A stretch of 64,000 bases of DNA from a bacterium 210820-DFI.6.37. GTDB lineage: Bacteria; Bacillota; Clostridia; Peptostreptococcales; Anaerovoracaceae. Both the position numbers and the translations under genes were made by a program. This document shows, piece by piece, positions 18,421 to 26,799 of this stretch (its first letter is position 1; every line of letters starts with the position of its first letter). The DNA lies in assembly GCA_020558355.1 (NCBI GenBank), contig JAJCKG010000007.1, positions 62,001 to 126,000 of the forward strand, given 5' to 3'. Below the pieces are notes generated by a model that searched no databases, was not told the origin of the DNA, and worked only from the letters and a program-made list of their open reading frames with translations.

Positions 18421-19185
18421 TCATCCCTCCAATCTCCATTTTTGGATTTCATCAATCAGATCGTAATTGGTCATATCATACTGCAGCGGCGTTATGCTGG
18501 CATATCCGTCCTGCATGGAAATAACGTCGATATCATCCGGCAAGCCCTCATAAACCACCGGATTTCCTTCATACCAGTACTGTGTCTTTCCATTTTCCCC
18601 GATATTAGGCCGGAACCATTCCTTATATTCTCTGGCTCCCAGTCTCGTATATTTGACGCCTTTAATTTCTTCCTTAGGAAGATCCGGCGTATTGATATTC
18701 AGCACAGTTCTGGCGTCCATCTTTTCAAATCCGTTGCGGCATACCCCCAGCGCCAGTTCACAGGCCAGCTCAAAGTGAGTAGCGTGATGGCTGTTAACCG
18801 AGACCGCGACAGACGGGATGCCGCAGAGAGAACCTTCAATGGCCGCTGACACCGTTCCCGAATAGAGGGTGTCCGTGCCGAGATTTCCTCCCAGATTGAT
18901 CCCTGAAAATACCATATCTATCTTTATGTTCTGATCCAGCAGGATCTTTGTTCCAATCTTTACACAGTCAGCCGGGGTGCCCGTTATGGAATAAGCTTTT
19001 GCCGCGCGGTCGTATTCTACCTCTTCCACCTCAATGGGTTTTCCTACGGTAATTCCGTGACCAGCCGCGCTCCTCTGTGTATGGGGCGCGCAGACATAAA
19101 TATCCCCTTCCGAGGACAGGGCCGTCACCAGGCTGCGGATACCCGCCGCGTTAATTCCATCATCGTTTGTCACTAAAATGTTCAA
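18421..19185 (-). CDS. surE: 5'/3'-nucleotidase SurE
   Basis: 254 residues. SurE dephosphorylates nucleoside monophosphates and is often linked to stationary-phase survival. The N-terminal metal site is MNILVTNDDGINAAGI (the DD pair binds the divalent metal). Further family blocks are VCAPHTQRSAAGHGIT, SITGTPADCVKIG and VFSGINLGGNLGTDTLYSGT. The start is a TTG at 19185 with AAAGGGGAA upstream; the first residues fit the family start exactly, so no ATG is expected earlier. First gene of a three-gene operon with the hydrolase at 17879 and DUF2156 at 16940. Confidence 0.95.
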   Translation of the reverse strand: MNILVTNDDGINAAGIRSLVTALSSEGDIYVCAPHTQRSAAGHGITVGKPIEVEEVEYDRAAKAYSITGTPADCVKIGTKILLDQNIKIDMVFSGINLGGNLGTDTLYSGTVSAAIEGSLCGIPSVAVSVNSHHATHFELACELALGVCRNGFEKMDARTVLNINTPDLPKEEIKGVKYTRLGAREYKEWFRPNIGENGKTQYWYEGNPVVYEGLPDDIDVISMQDGYASITPLQYDMTNYDLIDEIQKWRLEG

Positions 19186-19230
19186 TTCTAAAAATTCCCC
19201 TTTCCGTAAAACTCACGGTATACAGGATTT

Positions 19231-19241
19231 ATTATACCACA
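19231..19241 (-). promoter_or_regulatory. extended -10 promoter of the surE operon
   Basis: Minus strand TGTGG-TATAAT (19241-19231), a full Gram-positive TRTGN extended -10. The -35 region is weak. The predicted leader is about 40 nt. Confidence 0.6.
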
Positions 19242-19438
19242 GTTTTCGCAAATTAAAAATTCCCTTTTTGCCGGGCTTGCAAATACGCAAAATACTTAAA
19301 ATTCTGACATTCTCTGTGTAAGGAGCCTTTTCCAACTAAAGTTGTACCCTCTAACCCCCTGATTCATACTAATGTTCTACAGACAGGCTTTTTTATTTTT
19401 GGTAAGCTGTTTACAACAAAGCAAGGAGGACATACATA

Positions 19439-19753
19439 ATGCAAAACGCGGAAGCTTTAAAAAGATATGTCGGAAAAGAGCACCGCTCCGAAGTGGAAGC
19501 TCTGGTCAAGAATTGCGAGAATTCAAAATTAACCAATCTTACGTTTAAGAATCCAACGGTTGCTTTGATTTTATCCATCTTCGTGGGTATGATCGGCATC
19601 GACCGTCTCTATCAGGGAGGCGTGAAGATGTTCGCGTGCAAGCTGGCGATGGTTATTCTTACCTTTGGAACGTGGTGGGTGGCTGACATTTATTTCAGCC
19701 GTCATACAGTGGAAGAAGCCAACTATGAAAAGCTTCTTGCCGCTATTGCTTAG
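19439..19753 (+). CDS. TM2 domain protein
   Basis: 104 residues. The N-terminal ~45 residues are polar (MQNAEALKRYVGKEHRSEVE). A TM2 domain follows: helix one with ALILSIFVGMIGIDRLYQGG (about 48-67), then KLAMVILTFGTWWVADIYF. Both are hallmark features of the family, two membrane segments joined by a short turn. The function of bacterial TM2 proteins is unknown. A strong AAGGAGGACATACATA ribosome binding site and a terminator at 19781 frame it as a single gene. Confidence 0.88.
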   Translation: MQNAEALKRYVGKEHRSEVEALVKNCENSKLTNLTFKNPTVALILSIFVGMIGIDRLYQGGVKMFACKLAMVILTFGTWWVADIYFSRHTVEEANYEKLLAAIA

Positions 19754-19780
19754 CTCTTCGTAAATTGTTCAAATACAAAG

Positions 19781-19824
19781 AAGCACGGGCTGTCAATGGA
19801 AACATTGGCAGCTCGTGCTTTTTT
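19781..19824. terminator. terminator between TM2 and luxR-type genes
   Basis: Hairpin with AAGCACGGGCTG / CAGCTCGTGCTT arms and an inner AATG-GAAA-CATT stem (19781-19820), followed by T7 on the plus strand. A shorter T-run on the other side lets it also end the convergent gene at 19847. Confidence 0.85.
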
Positions 19825-19846
19825 CCGCTCTTTTTTTCTGTCTCTT

Positions 19847-20863
19847 TTACGCCTTAGGGGCGGTCTTTTCCTTTTCTTCCGATTCGTCTTTTGATTCCGG
19901 AAGGCGTTCTTCACCCCGTATGATTCGGGTCACGCCCATTCTGTTTTTCACATCCATTTTCCTGAAAATATTATAGACATGCGTCTTTACCGTGCTTTCG
20001 GAAATAAACAGCATTTCCGCAATCTGGCTGTTGCTCTTGCCTTCGTAGATCAGTCTGCTCAGGTCCTTTTCCCTGCCGGTCAGGTCGTACTGCCGGGTCA
20101 CCTCTTCCATCCTCTCGTCAAGATCGAATTCCGCCTGGCGCACGACCACTTCCTGGATATCTTCATAGGCTTCTTTAAAATCCGCCCGGTAAATAAAGAT
20201 TACCGTCGCGATATTTACGACAAACCAGAAAATGATGGTCAGGTCCAGCGGTTCCCGGATAAAGCGGCTGTTTCCCCAGTAGACGGACGCTTCACCCCAG
20301 AAATAGGACGCGTAGTTCCACACCAGCATGGCTGTAACGATGACCATATAATAAATCGTTCCCTTGGGAAGATGCTCCAGAACACATTTGCTGGTATACA
20401 CCACGCTTCCGATCAGCATAATCAGCAGAAGAATGATATCCGTTACCAGAAGGATCCAGCGAAGAGCGTAAAAGTAGTTAACGGTAAAGATAATCGTAGA
20501 AAGGAACCACAGCAGCGCGTAAACAAGGATATACGTCCTTGCCGCCTTCTGCAGGCTGCTGAATTCCTCCGTTTCCGCTATCCTCTGCTGGAGGTTCAGC
20601 CAGAGGTAAAACAGGATCGCTATGATGCAGCTTCCGATTCGGAGGGTCAGCATGTCCCGTATATCGCCCAGCACATAGTCCGTGTAATACAGCAGCAAAT
20701 CATACAGGCTCATAATCAGCATCCCTGTGAGAAACAGCTTCAGAGCCCGGTTCAGCCGCGAGGTTCTCTTCTTTCCCGCCAGAACTACCATGGTAATTCC
20801 CGCAATTCCCAAAAAAATTGCCAATAAATAGCAGAATAAAACTCCTTCTCGTAAAAATGTCAC
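19847..20863 (-). CDS. membrane-embedded LuxR-type transcription regulator
   Basis: 338 residues. The first ~225 residues hold about seven transmembrane helices (for example LLAIFLGIAGITMVVLAG and DIILLLIMLIGSVVY). A ~40-residue linker follows, then a C-terminal LuxR helix-turn-helix: LTGREKDLSRLIYEGKSNSQ, with IAEMLFISESTVKTHVYNIF as the recognition part. The layout (seven-helix sensor plus HTH) suggests direct sensing of a membrane or extracellular signal without a kinase; the signal is unknown. GTG start at 20863 with AGGAAGAGAGG upstream. The last ~20 residues are E/K-rich. The promoter carries a palindrome that could be its own binding site. Confidence 0.85.
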   Translation of the reverse strand: MTFLREGVLFCYLLAIFLGIAGITMVVLAGKKRTSRLNRALKLFLTGMLIMSLYDLLLYYTDYVLGDIRDMLTLRIGSCIIAILFYLWLNLQQRIAETEEFSSLQKAARTYILVYALLWFLSTIIFTVNYFYALRWILLVTDIILLLIMLIGSVVYTSKCVLEHLPKGTIYYMVIVTAMLVWNYASYFWGEASVYWGNSRFIREPLDLTIIFWFVVNIATVIFIYRADFKEAYEDIQEVVVRQAEFDLDERMEEVTRQYDLTGREKDLSRLIYEGKSNSQIAEMLFISESTVKTHVYNIFRKMDVKNRMGVTRIIRGEERLPESKDESEEKEKTAPKA

Positions 20864-20895
20864 CTGTCGATCCTCTCTTCCTGCGATAATTAATT

Positions 20896-20926
20896 ATTAT
20901 ACTATAGTTCCCGAAGATTGGGAACT
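20896..20926 (-). promoter_or_regulatory. promoter and palindrome of the luxR-type gene
   Basis: Minus strand -35 TTCCCA (20924-20919), 17-bp spacer, -10 TATAAT (20901-20896). A perfect AGTTCCC-N7-GGGAACT palindrome (20906-20926) spans the -35 box and spacer, the position expected of an operator. Confidence 0.5.
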
Positions 20927-20984
20927 TTTTTCTTCATATATATATGTCTTCTTTTTTCTCTGCTTTTCGCTTTTTCCCGCAGCA

Positions 20985-21019
20985 CCAGAAAACCCAGACG
21001 CTGGGCCTGGGTTTTCTGG
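20985..21019. repeat. 13-bp inverted repeat after the nhaC-family gene
   Basis: CCAGAAAACCCAG (20985-20997) and CTGGGTTTTCTGG (21007-21019), 9-nt loop, ~45 bp past the antiporter stop. The stem is strong, but the minus strand lacks a T-run after it, so it may be a weak or Rho-type end, or a 3'-end stabiliser. Confidence 0.5.
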
Positions 21020-21064
21020 CATTTACTTTATTTTGGCATTTATGTTTTCGGGTAGAAAATCCCG

Positions 21065-22645
21065 TTATGCCTCCATTGCTTTGAGTGCCGCTTCCTTTTC
21101 CGCGTTTCTGGTCTCCAGGATCTTCTGATACTGTTCTTCGGTCATCTTTGTCATGGAGATGCCGGTAAATCCATAGAAGATGGATACCAGAGGATTGATC
21201 CAGTTGAGGAACGCGTATTTAAAGTATTCCATTGTCGGTACACCCAGGAACTTGGTCATGGTTGCTCCGCAGGTATTCCACGGCACCAGCGCGGATGTAA
21301 TGGTTCCGGAATCCTCCAGCGCTCTGGACAGGCATTTCGGAGCCAGTCTTCTGTCTTCATAAGCTTCCTTATACATTCTTCCCGGCAGTACCAGCGATAA
21401 GTACTGGTCGCCCGCGATAACATTCATAAAGATGCAGCTTACAACGGTAACAACAACCAGCATTCCGGTTCCGCGGGCAATTTTCAGCATGGCTTCCGCC
21501 AGAGTCGCCAGCATACCGGAAGCGTCCATGATGCCGCCGAAGCACATCGCGCAGATGATCAGGTTGATGGTCCACATCATGGAATCCATGCCGCCGCTTG
21601 AAAGCAGATTATACAGGTTATATTCGGTCTGTACGGATACATCCAGCCCTGAGCTGGCCACAACCGCCGCGAATTCGTCATTTCCAAGATCCAGCAGGCC
21701 CATTTCATCATTGAGAGCCGCGAACTGGTCGCTGAGCGGGAACTCAAATCCGTAGTGGAGCAGTCCCGGCCAGTCTGACAAGGATACGCCCTGGAAAATG
21801 GCTCCGCACAGGCATCCTAAAATGATACCGCCCATAAGGCCCGGCAGCGCCGGAAGCCGAAGCGCGACAATGAGAATTACTACAACCGGCGGAATTAGCA
21901 TGGCAGGATTGATAACAAAGACATTCTTTAAGCCTTCCTGCATAGCAGTGGCAATGGACATATCCACATTCTCGCCGCCGTGACCGGATCCCATAATACC
22001 GTAGATGACCAGGGCGATAATGAGGGATGGAGTAACGGTCCATACCATATGCTTGATATGGTCAAACAGGTTGGAGCCAGCCATGGCCGGCGCCAGATTC
22101 GTTGTATCGGACAGCGGGGACATCTTATCGCCGAAGTAAGCTCCGGATACGATGGCGCCTGCTGTCATGGCTGTATCGATGCCGAGGCCCTGGCCCACAC
22201 CGATCAGGGCGATACCGATGGTTCCGGCTGTCGTCCAGGAAGAACCGGTAGCCAGCGCTACAATGCAGCACAGGATACAGCTCGCGATTAGAAAGATTCC
22301 CGGTTTCAGAATCATAAGCCCATAATAGATCATAGCCGGCACAACGCCGCCCGCGATCCACGCGCCAATCAGCATGCCGACCGTCATCAGAATCAGCATG
22401 GCCTGCATGGAGCGGTTGATAGAAGCCAGAATGCCGGCTTCCAGGAAGGACCATTTGTATCCGTTAAGTACTGCAATGGCCCCCGCAAAGACCGCCGAAG
22501 CGATCAGTGGAATATGTACTTCTCCATATTCACACGCGAACGCATCTCCGAAAAGCTGTCCGAAGATGCCTAGGGAGTAGCACAATGCGATCAATACAAA
22601 GAGCATTACGATCAGCACCTGCCACATCGGTATTTTTCTCCCCAT
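21065..22645 (-). CDS. NhaC-family Na+/H+ antiporter
   Basis: 526-residue polytopic membrane protein with about 11-12 helices, of the NhaC / ion transporter superfamily. Recognisable family blocks are GSSWTTAGTIGIALIGVGQ (about 153-171), AGAIVSGAYFGDKMSPLSDT, with TNLAPAMAG following (about 181-209), and late in the protein SRALEDSGTITSALVPWNTC, then GATMTKFLGVPT. These match NhaC-type antiporters, which swap Na+ and H+ or a charged metabolite pair such as malate/lactate. The exact substrate is uncertain. Ribosome binding site AAGGAGGACTTATC. It has its own promoter and an upstream palindrome. Confidence 0.9.
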   Translation of the reverse strand: MGRKIPMWQVLIVMLFVLIALCYSLGIFGQLFGDAFACEYGEVHIPLIASAVFAGAIAVLNGYKWSFLEAGILASINRSMQAMLILMTVGMLIGAWIAGGVVPAMIYYGLMILKPGIFLIASCILCCIVALATGSSWTTAGTIGIALIGVGQGLGIDTAMTAGAIVSGAYFGDKMSPLSDTTNLAPAMAGSNLFDHIKHMVWTVTPSLIIALVIYGIMGSGHGGENVDMSIATAMQEGLKNVFVINPAMLIPPVVVILIVALRLPALPGLMGGIILGCLCGAIFQGVSLSDWPGLLHYGFEFPLSDQFAALNDEMGLLDLGNDEFAAVVASSGLDVSVQTEYNLYNLLSSGGMDSMMWTINLIICAMCFGGIMDASGMLATLAEAMLKIARGTGMLVVVTVVSCIFMNVIAGDQYLSLVLPGRMYKEAYEDRRLAPKCLSRALEDSGTITSALVPWNTCGATMTKFLGVPTMEYFKYAFLNWINPLVSIFYGFTGISMTKMTEEQYQKILETRNAEKEAALKAMEA

Positions 22646-22755
22646 GATAAGTCCTCCTTATCTAACAATAAATAAAAGTAAGTAATGATGAGTGCGGGAG
22701 CTTTCGCTTTTTCCGCGCAAAACCGGATACGCTCAAAAGCCTGTCCCGTTTATAC

Positions 22756-22784
22756 ATTGTATGTATAATTGTCAGATTATTCAA
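22756..22784 (-). promoter_or_regulatory. promoter of the NhaC-family gene
   Basis: Minus strand -35 TTGAAT (22784-22779), 17-bp spacer, -10 TACAAT (22761-22756), giving a leader of ~105 nt. Confidence 0.65.
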
Positions 22785-22790
22785 TAAACC

Positions 22791-22850
22791 AAAAGTGCTA
22801 AATCCCTCTCATACCCCTAAAACTTTAGTGCTAATCGTTCTAGCACTAAA
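22791..22850. promoter_or_regulatory. AGTGCTAA-type palindrome and half-site upstream of the NhaC-family promoter
   Basis: Perfect inverted repeat TTTAGTGCTA (22824-22833), 7-nt gap, TAGCACTAAA (22841-22850), with a further half-site AAAAGTGCTAAA at 22791-22802 next to the -35 box. The arrangement suggests a dimeric regulator. The words resemble CIRCE half-sites but are not in CIRCE order or spacing. Confidence 0.45.
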
Positions 22851-22875
22851 AAAGAGACAGCCGCGGCTGTCTCTT
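22848..22875 (-). terminator. terminator of the sirtuin operon
   Basis: AAGAGACAGCC-GC-GGCTGTCTCTT perfect 11-bp stem (22852-22875), followed on the minus strand by a T-run, 27 bp past the sirtuin stop. Confidence 0.9.
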
Positions 22876-22901
22876 AAATCCTTTGAATTTCAAGGTTTTT
22901 C

Positions 22902-23627
22902 CTATTCTCCGAGAATTTTTCCAATGGAGTCATTGATCACCAGTGTGGCCCTTGTATCATACTGGGTTTCAGACTTGTTGATGAGAATCAGGTCCTTTCC
23001 CCCAAAATAATTGATAAGCCCCGCGGCGGGATATACCACCAGAGAAGTGCCTCCCACAATGAGCGTATCCGCGTTTCGGATGGCGTTTACGGCTCCATTG
23101 ATCACCTGATCATCCAGCGCTTCTTCATAGAGCACCACATCCGGCTTGACGATTCCTCCGCATGTTTCGCACTTCGGAATGTTCCCTTCACAATGCTCCG
23201 GATCCATAATATAGTCCAGATCATAAAAAGCGCCGCAGTCCACACAGTAATTCCGCAGGACAGACCCGTGAAGCTCATATACCGTCTTACTTCCTGCCAG
23301 CTGATGCAGCCCGTCTATGTTCTGTGTCACGATTCCGGTCAGCTTTCCCTCCTCTTCCAGCTTCGCGAGAGCCAGATGGGCTTTGTTGGGCAGCGCCTCC
23401 CGATAGATCAGGTTATTCTTGTAATAGTCATAAAACGTTTCCATATGGTTTTGAAAAAAAGTGCGGGACAGCATGGTTTCCGGAGACTGCCCATACTTGG
23501 AAACCGCGTTGTACAATCCGCTTTCCGAACGGAAATCCGGGATATTGCTCTCTGTGGAAACTCCCGCGCCGCCGAAAAAGACAACCCGTTTACTTCGGTC
23601 AATCACTTCTCTTACTCTTGGATCCAT
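22902..23627 (-). CDS. cobB: NAD-dependent protein deacylase (sirtuin)
   Basis: 241 residues. Sirtuins remove acetyl or other acyl groups from lysines using NAD+. NAD-binding GAGVSTESNIPDFRSESGLY (about 20-39), the TQNIDGLHQLAGS block and the catalytic His in ELHGSVLRNYC are present. A zinc knuckle has two Cys pairs (CVDC and CETC). The late GTSLVVYPAAGL and LINKSETQYD motifs complete it. Last gene of an operon, 2 bp after the acidic lipoprotein gene, with AGGAGGAATAAAA as ribosome binding site. With thiolase and acetyl-CoA metabolism nearby, control of protein acetylation is plausible but not shown. Confidence 0.95.
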   Translation of the reverse strand: MDPRVREVIDRSKRVVFFGGAGVSTESNIPDFRSESGLYNAVSKYGQSPETMLSRTFFQNHMETFYDYYKNNLIYREALPNKAHLALAKLEEEGKLTGIVTQNIDGLHQLAGSKTVYELHGSVLRNYCVDCGAFYDLDYIMDPEHCEGNIPKCETCGGIVKPDVVLYEEALDDQVINGAVNAIRNADTLIVGGTSLVVYPAAGLINYFGGKDLILINKSETQYDTRATLVINDSIGKILGE

Positions 23628-23629
23628 TT

Positions 23630-24367
23630 TTATTCCTCCTCCGAGATCATCTCGTCCTCATAATCTTCATCATCGTAATTCACTTCTTTATAATCCTTAG
23701 GAATATCAAATATGCCGTCAGGCACGCTTCCCTCCTGGAACTTTGTAATCGTATCGATTTTCTGATAGATCATTTCGTTGTCCGATCCATCCGTTCCTTT
23801 CAGCTCATTGTAGGTCACAATCGCGTAGAGCTGACCGCTGTCATCCACAAGATAGCGCTTTACATACAGGTAGATTTCCGCCTGGGATTCTCCCTCGCCG
23901 TCCGCTTCCATAATAGGTTCCATTTCGTATTCAGCCTGATATTCATCGTAACGGTACGTTTTTCCCTCCAGTTCCATTTCTGAGGTAGTTACATATTTCA
24001 GTTCCAGGTCTTCTTCCTCTTCTTCCGCTTTCGGCTCTGCCGTATACTCCTTATCCGGATCGAAAATAACGTAAGTTATATCCTCCGTCTCAATCTGCCT
24101 CTGTTCCAGCTGGCTGGACCCTTCCATGATGACATACTGGTCCTTCCCGTCGCGGCCTTCCGCCATGACGCTTTCCGAAGCTTCCTCTTCCACATCCATG
24201 AATTGTTCTACAACATCGGCTTCATAGTAATAGGTCGTATCCTTTCCCTCCAGCAGCTGATGATACTGGTCCGCCACATGGCCGTTTTCCGAAGTCTCCC
24301 CGCCTCCGCAGGCTGTTACAGCAGCTGCCATACACACTACAACGATCAATGCTATGATTTTTTTCAT
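23630..24367 (-). CDS. acidic lipoprotein of unknown function
   Basis: 245 residues from the ATG at 24367 (GGAAGGAGAATTT just upstream; the frame opens at 24382). The signal peptide ends in the lipobox AVTA-C (Cys near 20), so the protein should be tethered outside the membrane. The mature protein is strongly acidic (Glu/Asp-rich, ending DYEDEMISEEE) with a repeated beta-like pattern of YVIMEGSSQLEQ and YLYVKRYLVDDSGQLYAIVT. No family was recognised with certainty; it resembles LolA/DUF-type bacterial lipoproteins in general layout. It lies between the zinc-ribbon membrane protein and the sirtuin. Confidence 0.75.
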   Translation of the reverse strand: MKKIIALIVVVCMAAAVTACGGGETSENGHVADQYHQLLEGKDTTYYYEADVVEQFMDVEEEASESVMAEGRDGKDQYVIMEGSSQLEQRQIETEDITYVIFDPDKEYTAEPKAEEEEEDLELKYVTTSEMELEGKTYRYDEYQAEYEMEPIMEADGEGESQAEIYLYVKRYLVDDSGQLYAIVTYNELKGTDGSDNEMIYQKIDTITKFQEGSVPDGIFDIPKDYKEVNYDDEDYEDEMISEEE

Positions 24368-24400
24368 AAATTCTCCTTCCAAAATAGGATCCGTTCGAAA

Positions 24401-25855
24401 TCAGATAATCAGCCTTGCCGCAATATAAAGGATTACCGCGTAGCCGGCCGCCGCGGCGGCTGTCATATAAAGGATTCCGTTTTCGCCAGCTTTAAAGACC
24501 GCGGCTACGGCTTTTGTCATAAAGGTCAGTCCGGTTACTCCTGTGATTACTGCCGCACAAATGGCTATGTCAGGCGCAAACGCGGCCAGTATGACTGTTA
24601 TGAGCAGCAGTACCGCCGGAAGAAGCGCAGCGGTTCCCGCGGCGCCCACCAGCTCCTTTACAGAGCATTTCTGCTTAAAGAGTCTTCCAGCGCCGTACAG
24701 GAGGGCGATCCATAACCCATCCAGTACGATTCCGCACAGAAAGATCTTAGTTCCAAAGCCAAAAGGATCTCCGCTGAGAAGCAGCCCGCTCAGCGCTCCC
24801 AGAGAAGCCGTCAGCTTTTTCATAAAGACTGCGGAAAGAATAGCCAGAAGCACATCCTTTACGATGAAAAATCCCACACCGGCGGCAAAGGCGTCTTCAG
24901 AAGCCGCTTTTTCAATCGTAGAGGCGGGTTTGGCAAAAAAGCCTTTCATCAGCTCCAAAATCATGCTCTGCTTGTTCCCGCGCCTTCGTATTTCCACCGG
25001 CGCGACTTCTCCTGTAGGAGTTCCGCAGGCGTCACAGAACGCCGCGCCTTTCGGCAGCTTTTTCCCGCACGCCATGCAAAACATTGGAGGGGTTACCTCC
25101 GGCGCAAAAGACGCGGGGTTTATCTGCGGCTTTTCTTCTTCCTCCGGTTCCAGCTCCTGATCCGCTTCCGGCTCCGCCTCTATTGGTGGAGCCTCTTCCG
25201 GCGCCGGGTCCTGCTCCGCTTCCTCCTTTTCCCTCTTTCTGGAAAGGAGAGCCTGAAGCCTGGAGGAAAATCCGCTTTCCGGTTCTCCGAAAATCGGAAG
25301 AATCTCTTCCGCCTCCGGATCCAGTCCCATTGGAGTTTCTGGCTCCGCCTGCTCTTCCGGCAGCGAAGGCTCCGGCTCTGCCGCCTCATCCGGCTGCTGT
25401 AAATTTTCCATTTCCTCTGGCTCGGTCCGCTCCGGTTCTTCCTCCGGCTCTGCTTCCGAATCGGAAAGCTTTGCCGGCTCCGGCGCTTCCTCCGTCTTTG
25501 GTGCTTCCTCCGGCTCGTCATTCGGCTTTTCATCTGGTTCCGGCGCTTCCTCCGGCTCCGGCCGCTGGACTTCCTCTGGCTCAAAGGCGGAACCGCTCCT
25601 TGAAACAGATTCGATCCGCTGCGTTTCCCGCGCTGAACCTTCCGGCTTTACAAAGACCATGGTTTTCTCTGAGTCCGGCCAGCTCTTCTCAAAATCAGAC
25701 TCTATCCCCATTAAGTCATTGATATCCGTCACCGGCCGCATTTCTTCCGTCTCCCGGGCAAATTCCGGCTCCGTCTCCTGTCTTACCGGGACACCGCAGT
25801 TTTCACAGAATTTAGAATCATTATCAATCTTTGCCCCACAATTTTCACAATACAT
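24401..25855 (-). CDS. zinc-ribbon membrane protein with long Glu/Pro-rich region
   Basis: 484 residues from the ATG at 25855; a TTG two codons earlier is better spaced from GGAGGGGG and cannot be excluded. The N-terminal zinc ribbon has YCENCGAKIDNDSKFCENCG. Residues ~75-245 are low-complexity, rich in Glu, Pro and Ala (repeated EPEEAPEP-like units). A second zinc ribbon follows (MFCMACGKKLPKGAAFCDAC, about 260-280). The C-terminal ~180 residues form five or so transmembrane helices. This layout is known in Firmicutes zinc-ribbon/YIP1-like proteins without a defined role. The Glu-Pro region may work as a spacer. First gene of an operon with the lipoprotein and sirtuin. Confidence 0.75.
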   Translation of the reverse strand: MYCENCGAKIDNDSKFCENCGVPVRQETEPEFARETEEMRPVTDINDLMGIESDFEKSWPDSEKTMVFVKPEGSARETQRIESVSRSGSAFEPEEVQRPEPEEAPEPDEKPNDEPEEAPKTEEAPEPAKLSDSEAEPEEEPERTEPEEMENLQQPDEAAEPEPSLPEEQAEPETPMGLDPEAEEILPIFGEPESGFSSRLQALLSRKREKEEAEQDPAPEEAPPIEAEPEADQELEPEEEEKPQINPASFAPEVTPPMFCMACGKKLPKGAAFCDACGTPTGEVAPVEIRRRGNKQSMILELMKGFFAKPASTIEKAASEDAFAAGVGFFIVKDVLLAILSAVFMKKLTASLGALSGLLLSGDPFGFGTKIFLCGIVLDGLWIALLYGAGRLFKQKCSVKELVGAAGTAALLPAVLLLITVILAAFAPDIAICAAVITGVTGLTFMTKAVAAVFKAGENGILYMTAAAAAGYAVILYIAARLII

Positions 25856-25960
25856 AATCAATCATCCCCCTCCTTACGAAAAAAGAGCCGAGAGCCTGCG
25901 CTCCCAACCCTTCATACACCAACTGGGCAACTGTTCTCACGCAAACAGTTCTTATCTGTT

Positions 25961-25989
25961 ACATTATCAGTTTTGTTCATTCTTGTCAA
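25961..25989 (-). promoter_or_regulatory. promoter of the zinc-ribbon/lipoprotein/sirtuin operon
   Basis: Minus strand -35 TTGACA (25989-25984), 17-bp spacer, -10 TAATGT (25966-25961). The ~100-nt leader holds an AACTGTT/AACAGTT hairpin and a GAGC-rich hairpin before six T, close to the ribosome binding site. That may be a weak attenuator. Confidence 0.6.
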
Positions 25990-26061
25990 GACCAGTCTGG
26001 CAGTCCGCCGCGCCAGACCGCCCGGGACTTTTTCGCCGGCAAAACAGGCGGGCCGCCCGCG

Positions 26062-26799
26062 CTACAGCTGGAATTCCGTCAGGTTTTTCCAATAGCGGAC
26101 CGGCATCATATTTTTCTGGCATCTGGGATTGATTCGCTCCCTGATGGCCATGGTTTCAAAATACTGCTTCCACAGACGCCGGTAGTCCCTTTCTTCTTCT
26201 GACAGGGGCAAAAGGTTTTCCTTTGTAAAAAAACTGATATACCAGCTGCCCTGATAAGCTACCAGCGCTTTGCTCCGCTTCACATCATGAATGATAAAAG
26301 GCTCGTTTTTAAACCGGTCAGAAAAGTGTTCCGCCAGAAATTCGATCACATCATGGTCCGGCTCGATGGGGCTGTACAGGATCCGGTCCTCCAGCTCAGA
26401 AAACCGAATCAGCCCTTTCAGCCGGTGTACCTCCGCGTTGACCTTCTGCTCCGCCTGCTGCACAGGATACACAATGGGATCGCCATGCATCAGCCGGATC
26501 GAAGGGCCTTTTACAAAACCCAGCCGCACATAATTCAGGATCCTGCATTCCTTTCGTTCCGTATCGGACATGAACACCTTATAGATCCGTTTCAGATCAT
26601 AAGGAGAAATTTTCTTTTGGATGGCTTCATACACTGTAACCGCCCATTTTTCATCGGTCTCCACTTCCATAAAGCCGCCCAGCATGGTGGACTGGTATTC
26701 TTCCCTGTGAAAAATACCGCTGGCCTTTTCCGTATAGTAATGGTGATAGATACAGGTAAGCAATCCTTCAAACGTTCCGTCATAAAGATAATCAACCAT
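26062..26799 (-). CDS. TIGR03915/DUF4130-type probable DNA metabolism protein
   Basis: 245 residues. It starts MVDYLYDGTFEGLLTCIYHH, the characteristic opening of the family, and holds VRLGFVKGPSIRLMHGDPIV, then RLKGLIRFSELED and FIIHDVKRSKALVAYQGSWY. The C-terminal RINPRCQKNMMPVRYWKNLT is also typical. The family nearly always accompanies the radical SAM protein encoded just upstream (overlap 8 bp), and no biochemical activity has been established as far as I know. The pair is named for a suspected DNA role. The basic residues and the pairing fit nucleic-acid binding, but this is inference. Confidence 0.9.
   Translation of the reverse strand: MVDYLYDGTFEGLLTCIYHHYYTEKASGIFHREEYQSTMLGGFMEVETDEKWAVTVYEAIQKKISPYDLKRIYKVFMSDTERKECRILNYVRLGFVKGPSIRLMHGDPIVYPVQQAEQKVNAEVHRLKGLIRFSELEDRILYSPIEPDHDVIEFLAEHFSDRFKNEPFIIHDVKRSKALVAYQGSWYISFFTKENLLPLSEEERDYRRLWKQYFETMAIRERINPRCQKNMMPVRYWKNLTEFQL

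Noticed and set aside
22824-22850. CIRCE (HrcA) element
   Set aside because: Half-site words are similar, but CIRCE is TTAGCACTC-N9-GAGTGCTAA. Here the arms face the other way round with a 7-bp gap, and the adjacent gene is not a chaperone.
24981-25720. Plus-strand Pro-rich frame over the zinc-ribbon gene
   Set aside because: It is the complement of the Glu/Pro-rich repeat of the real gene, a known source of false long frames.
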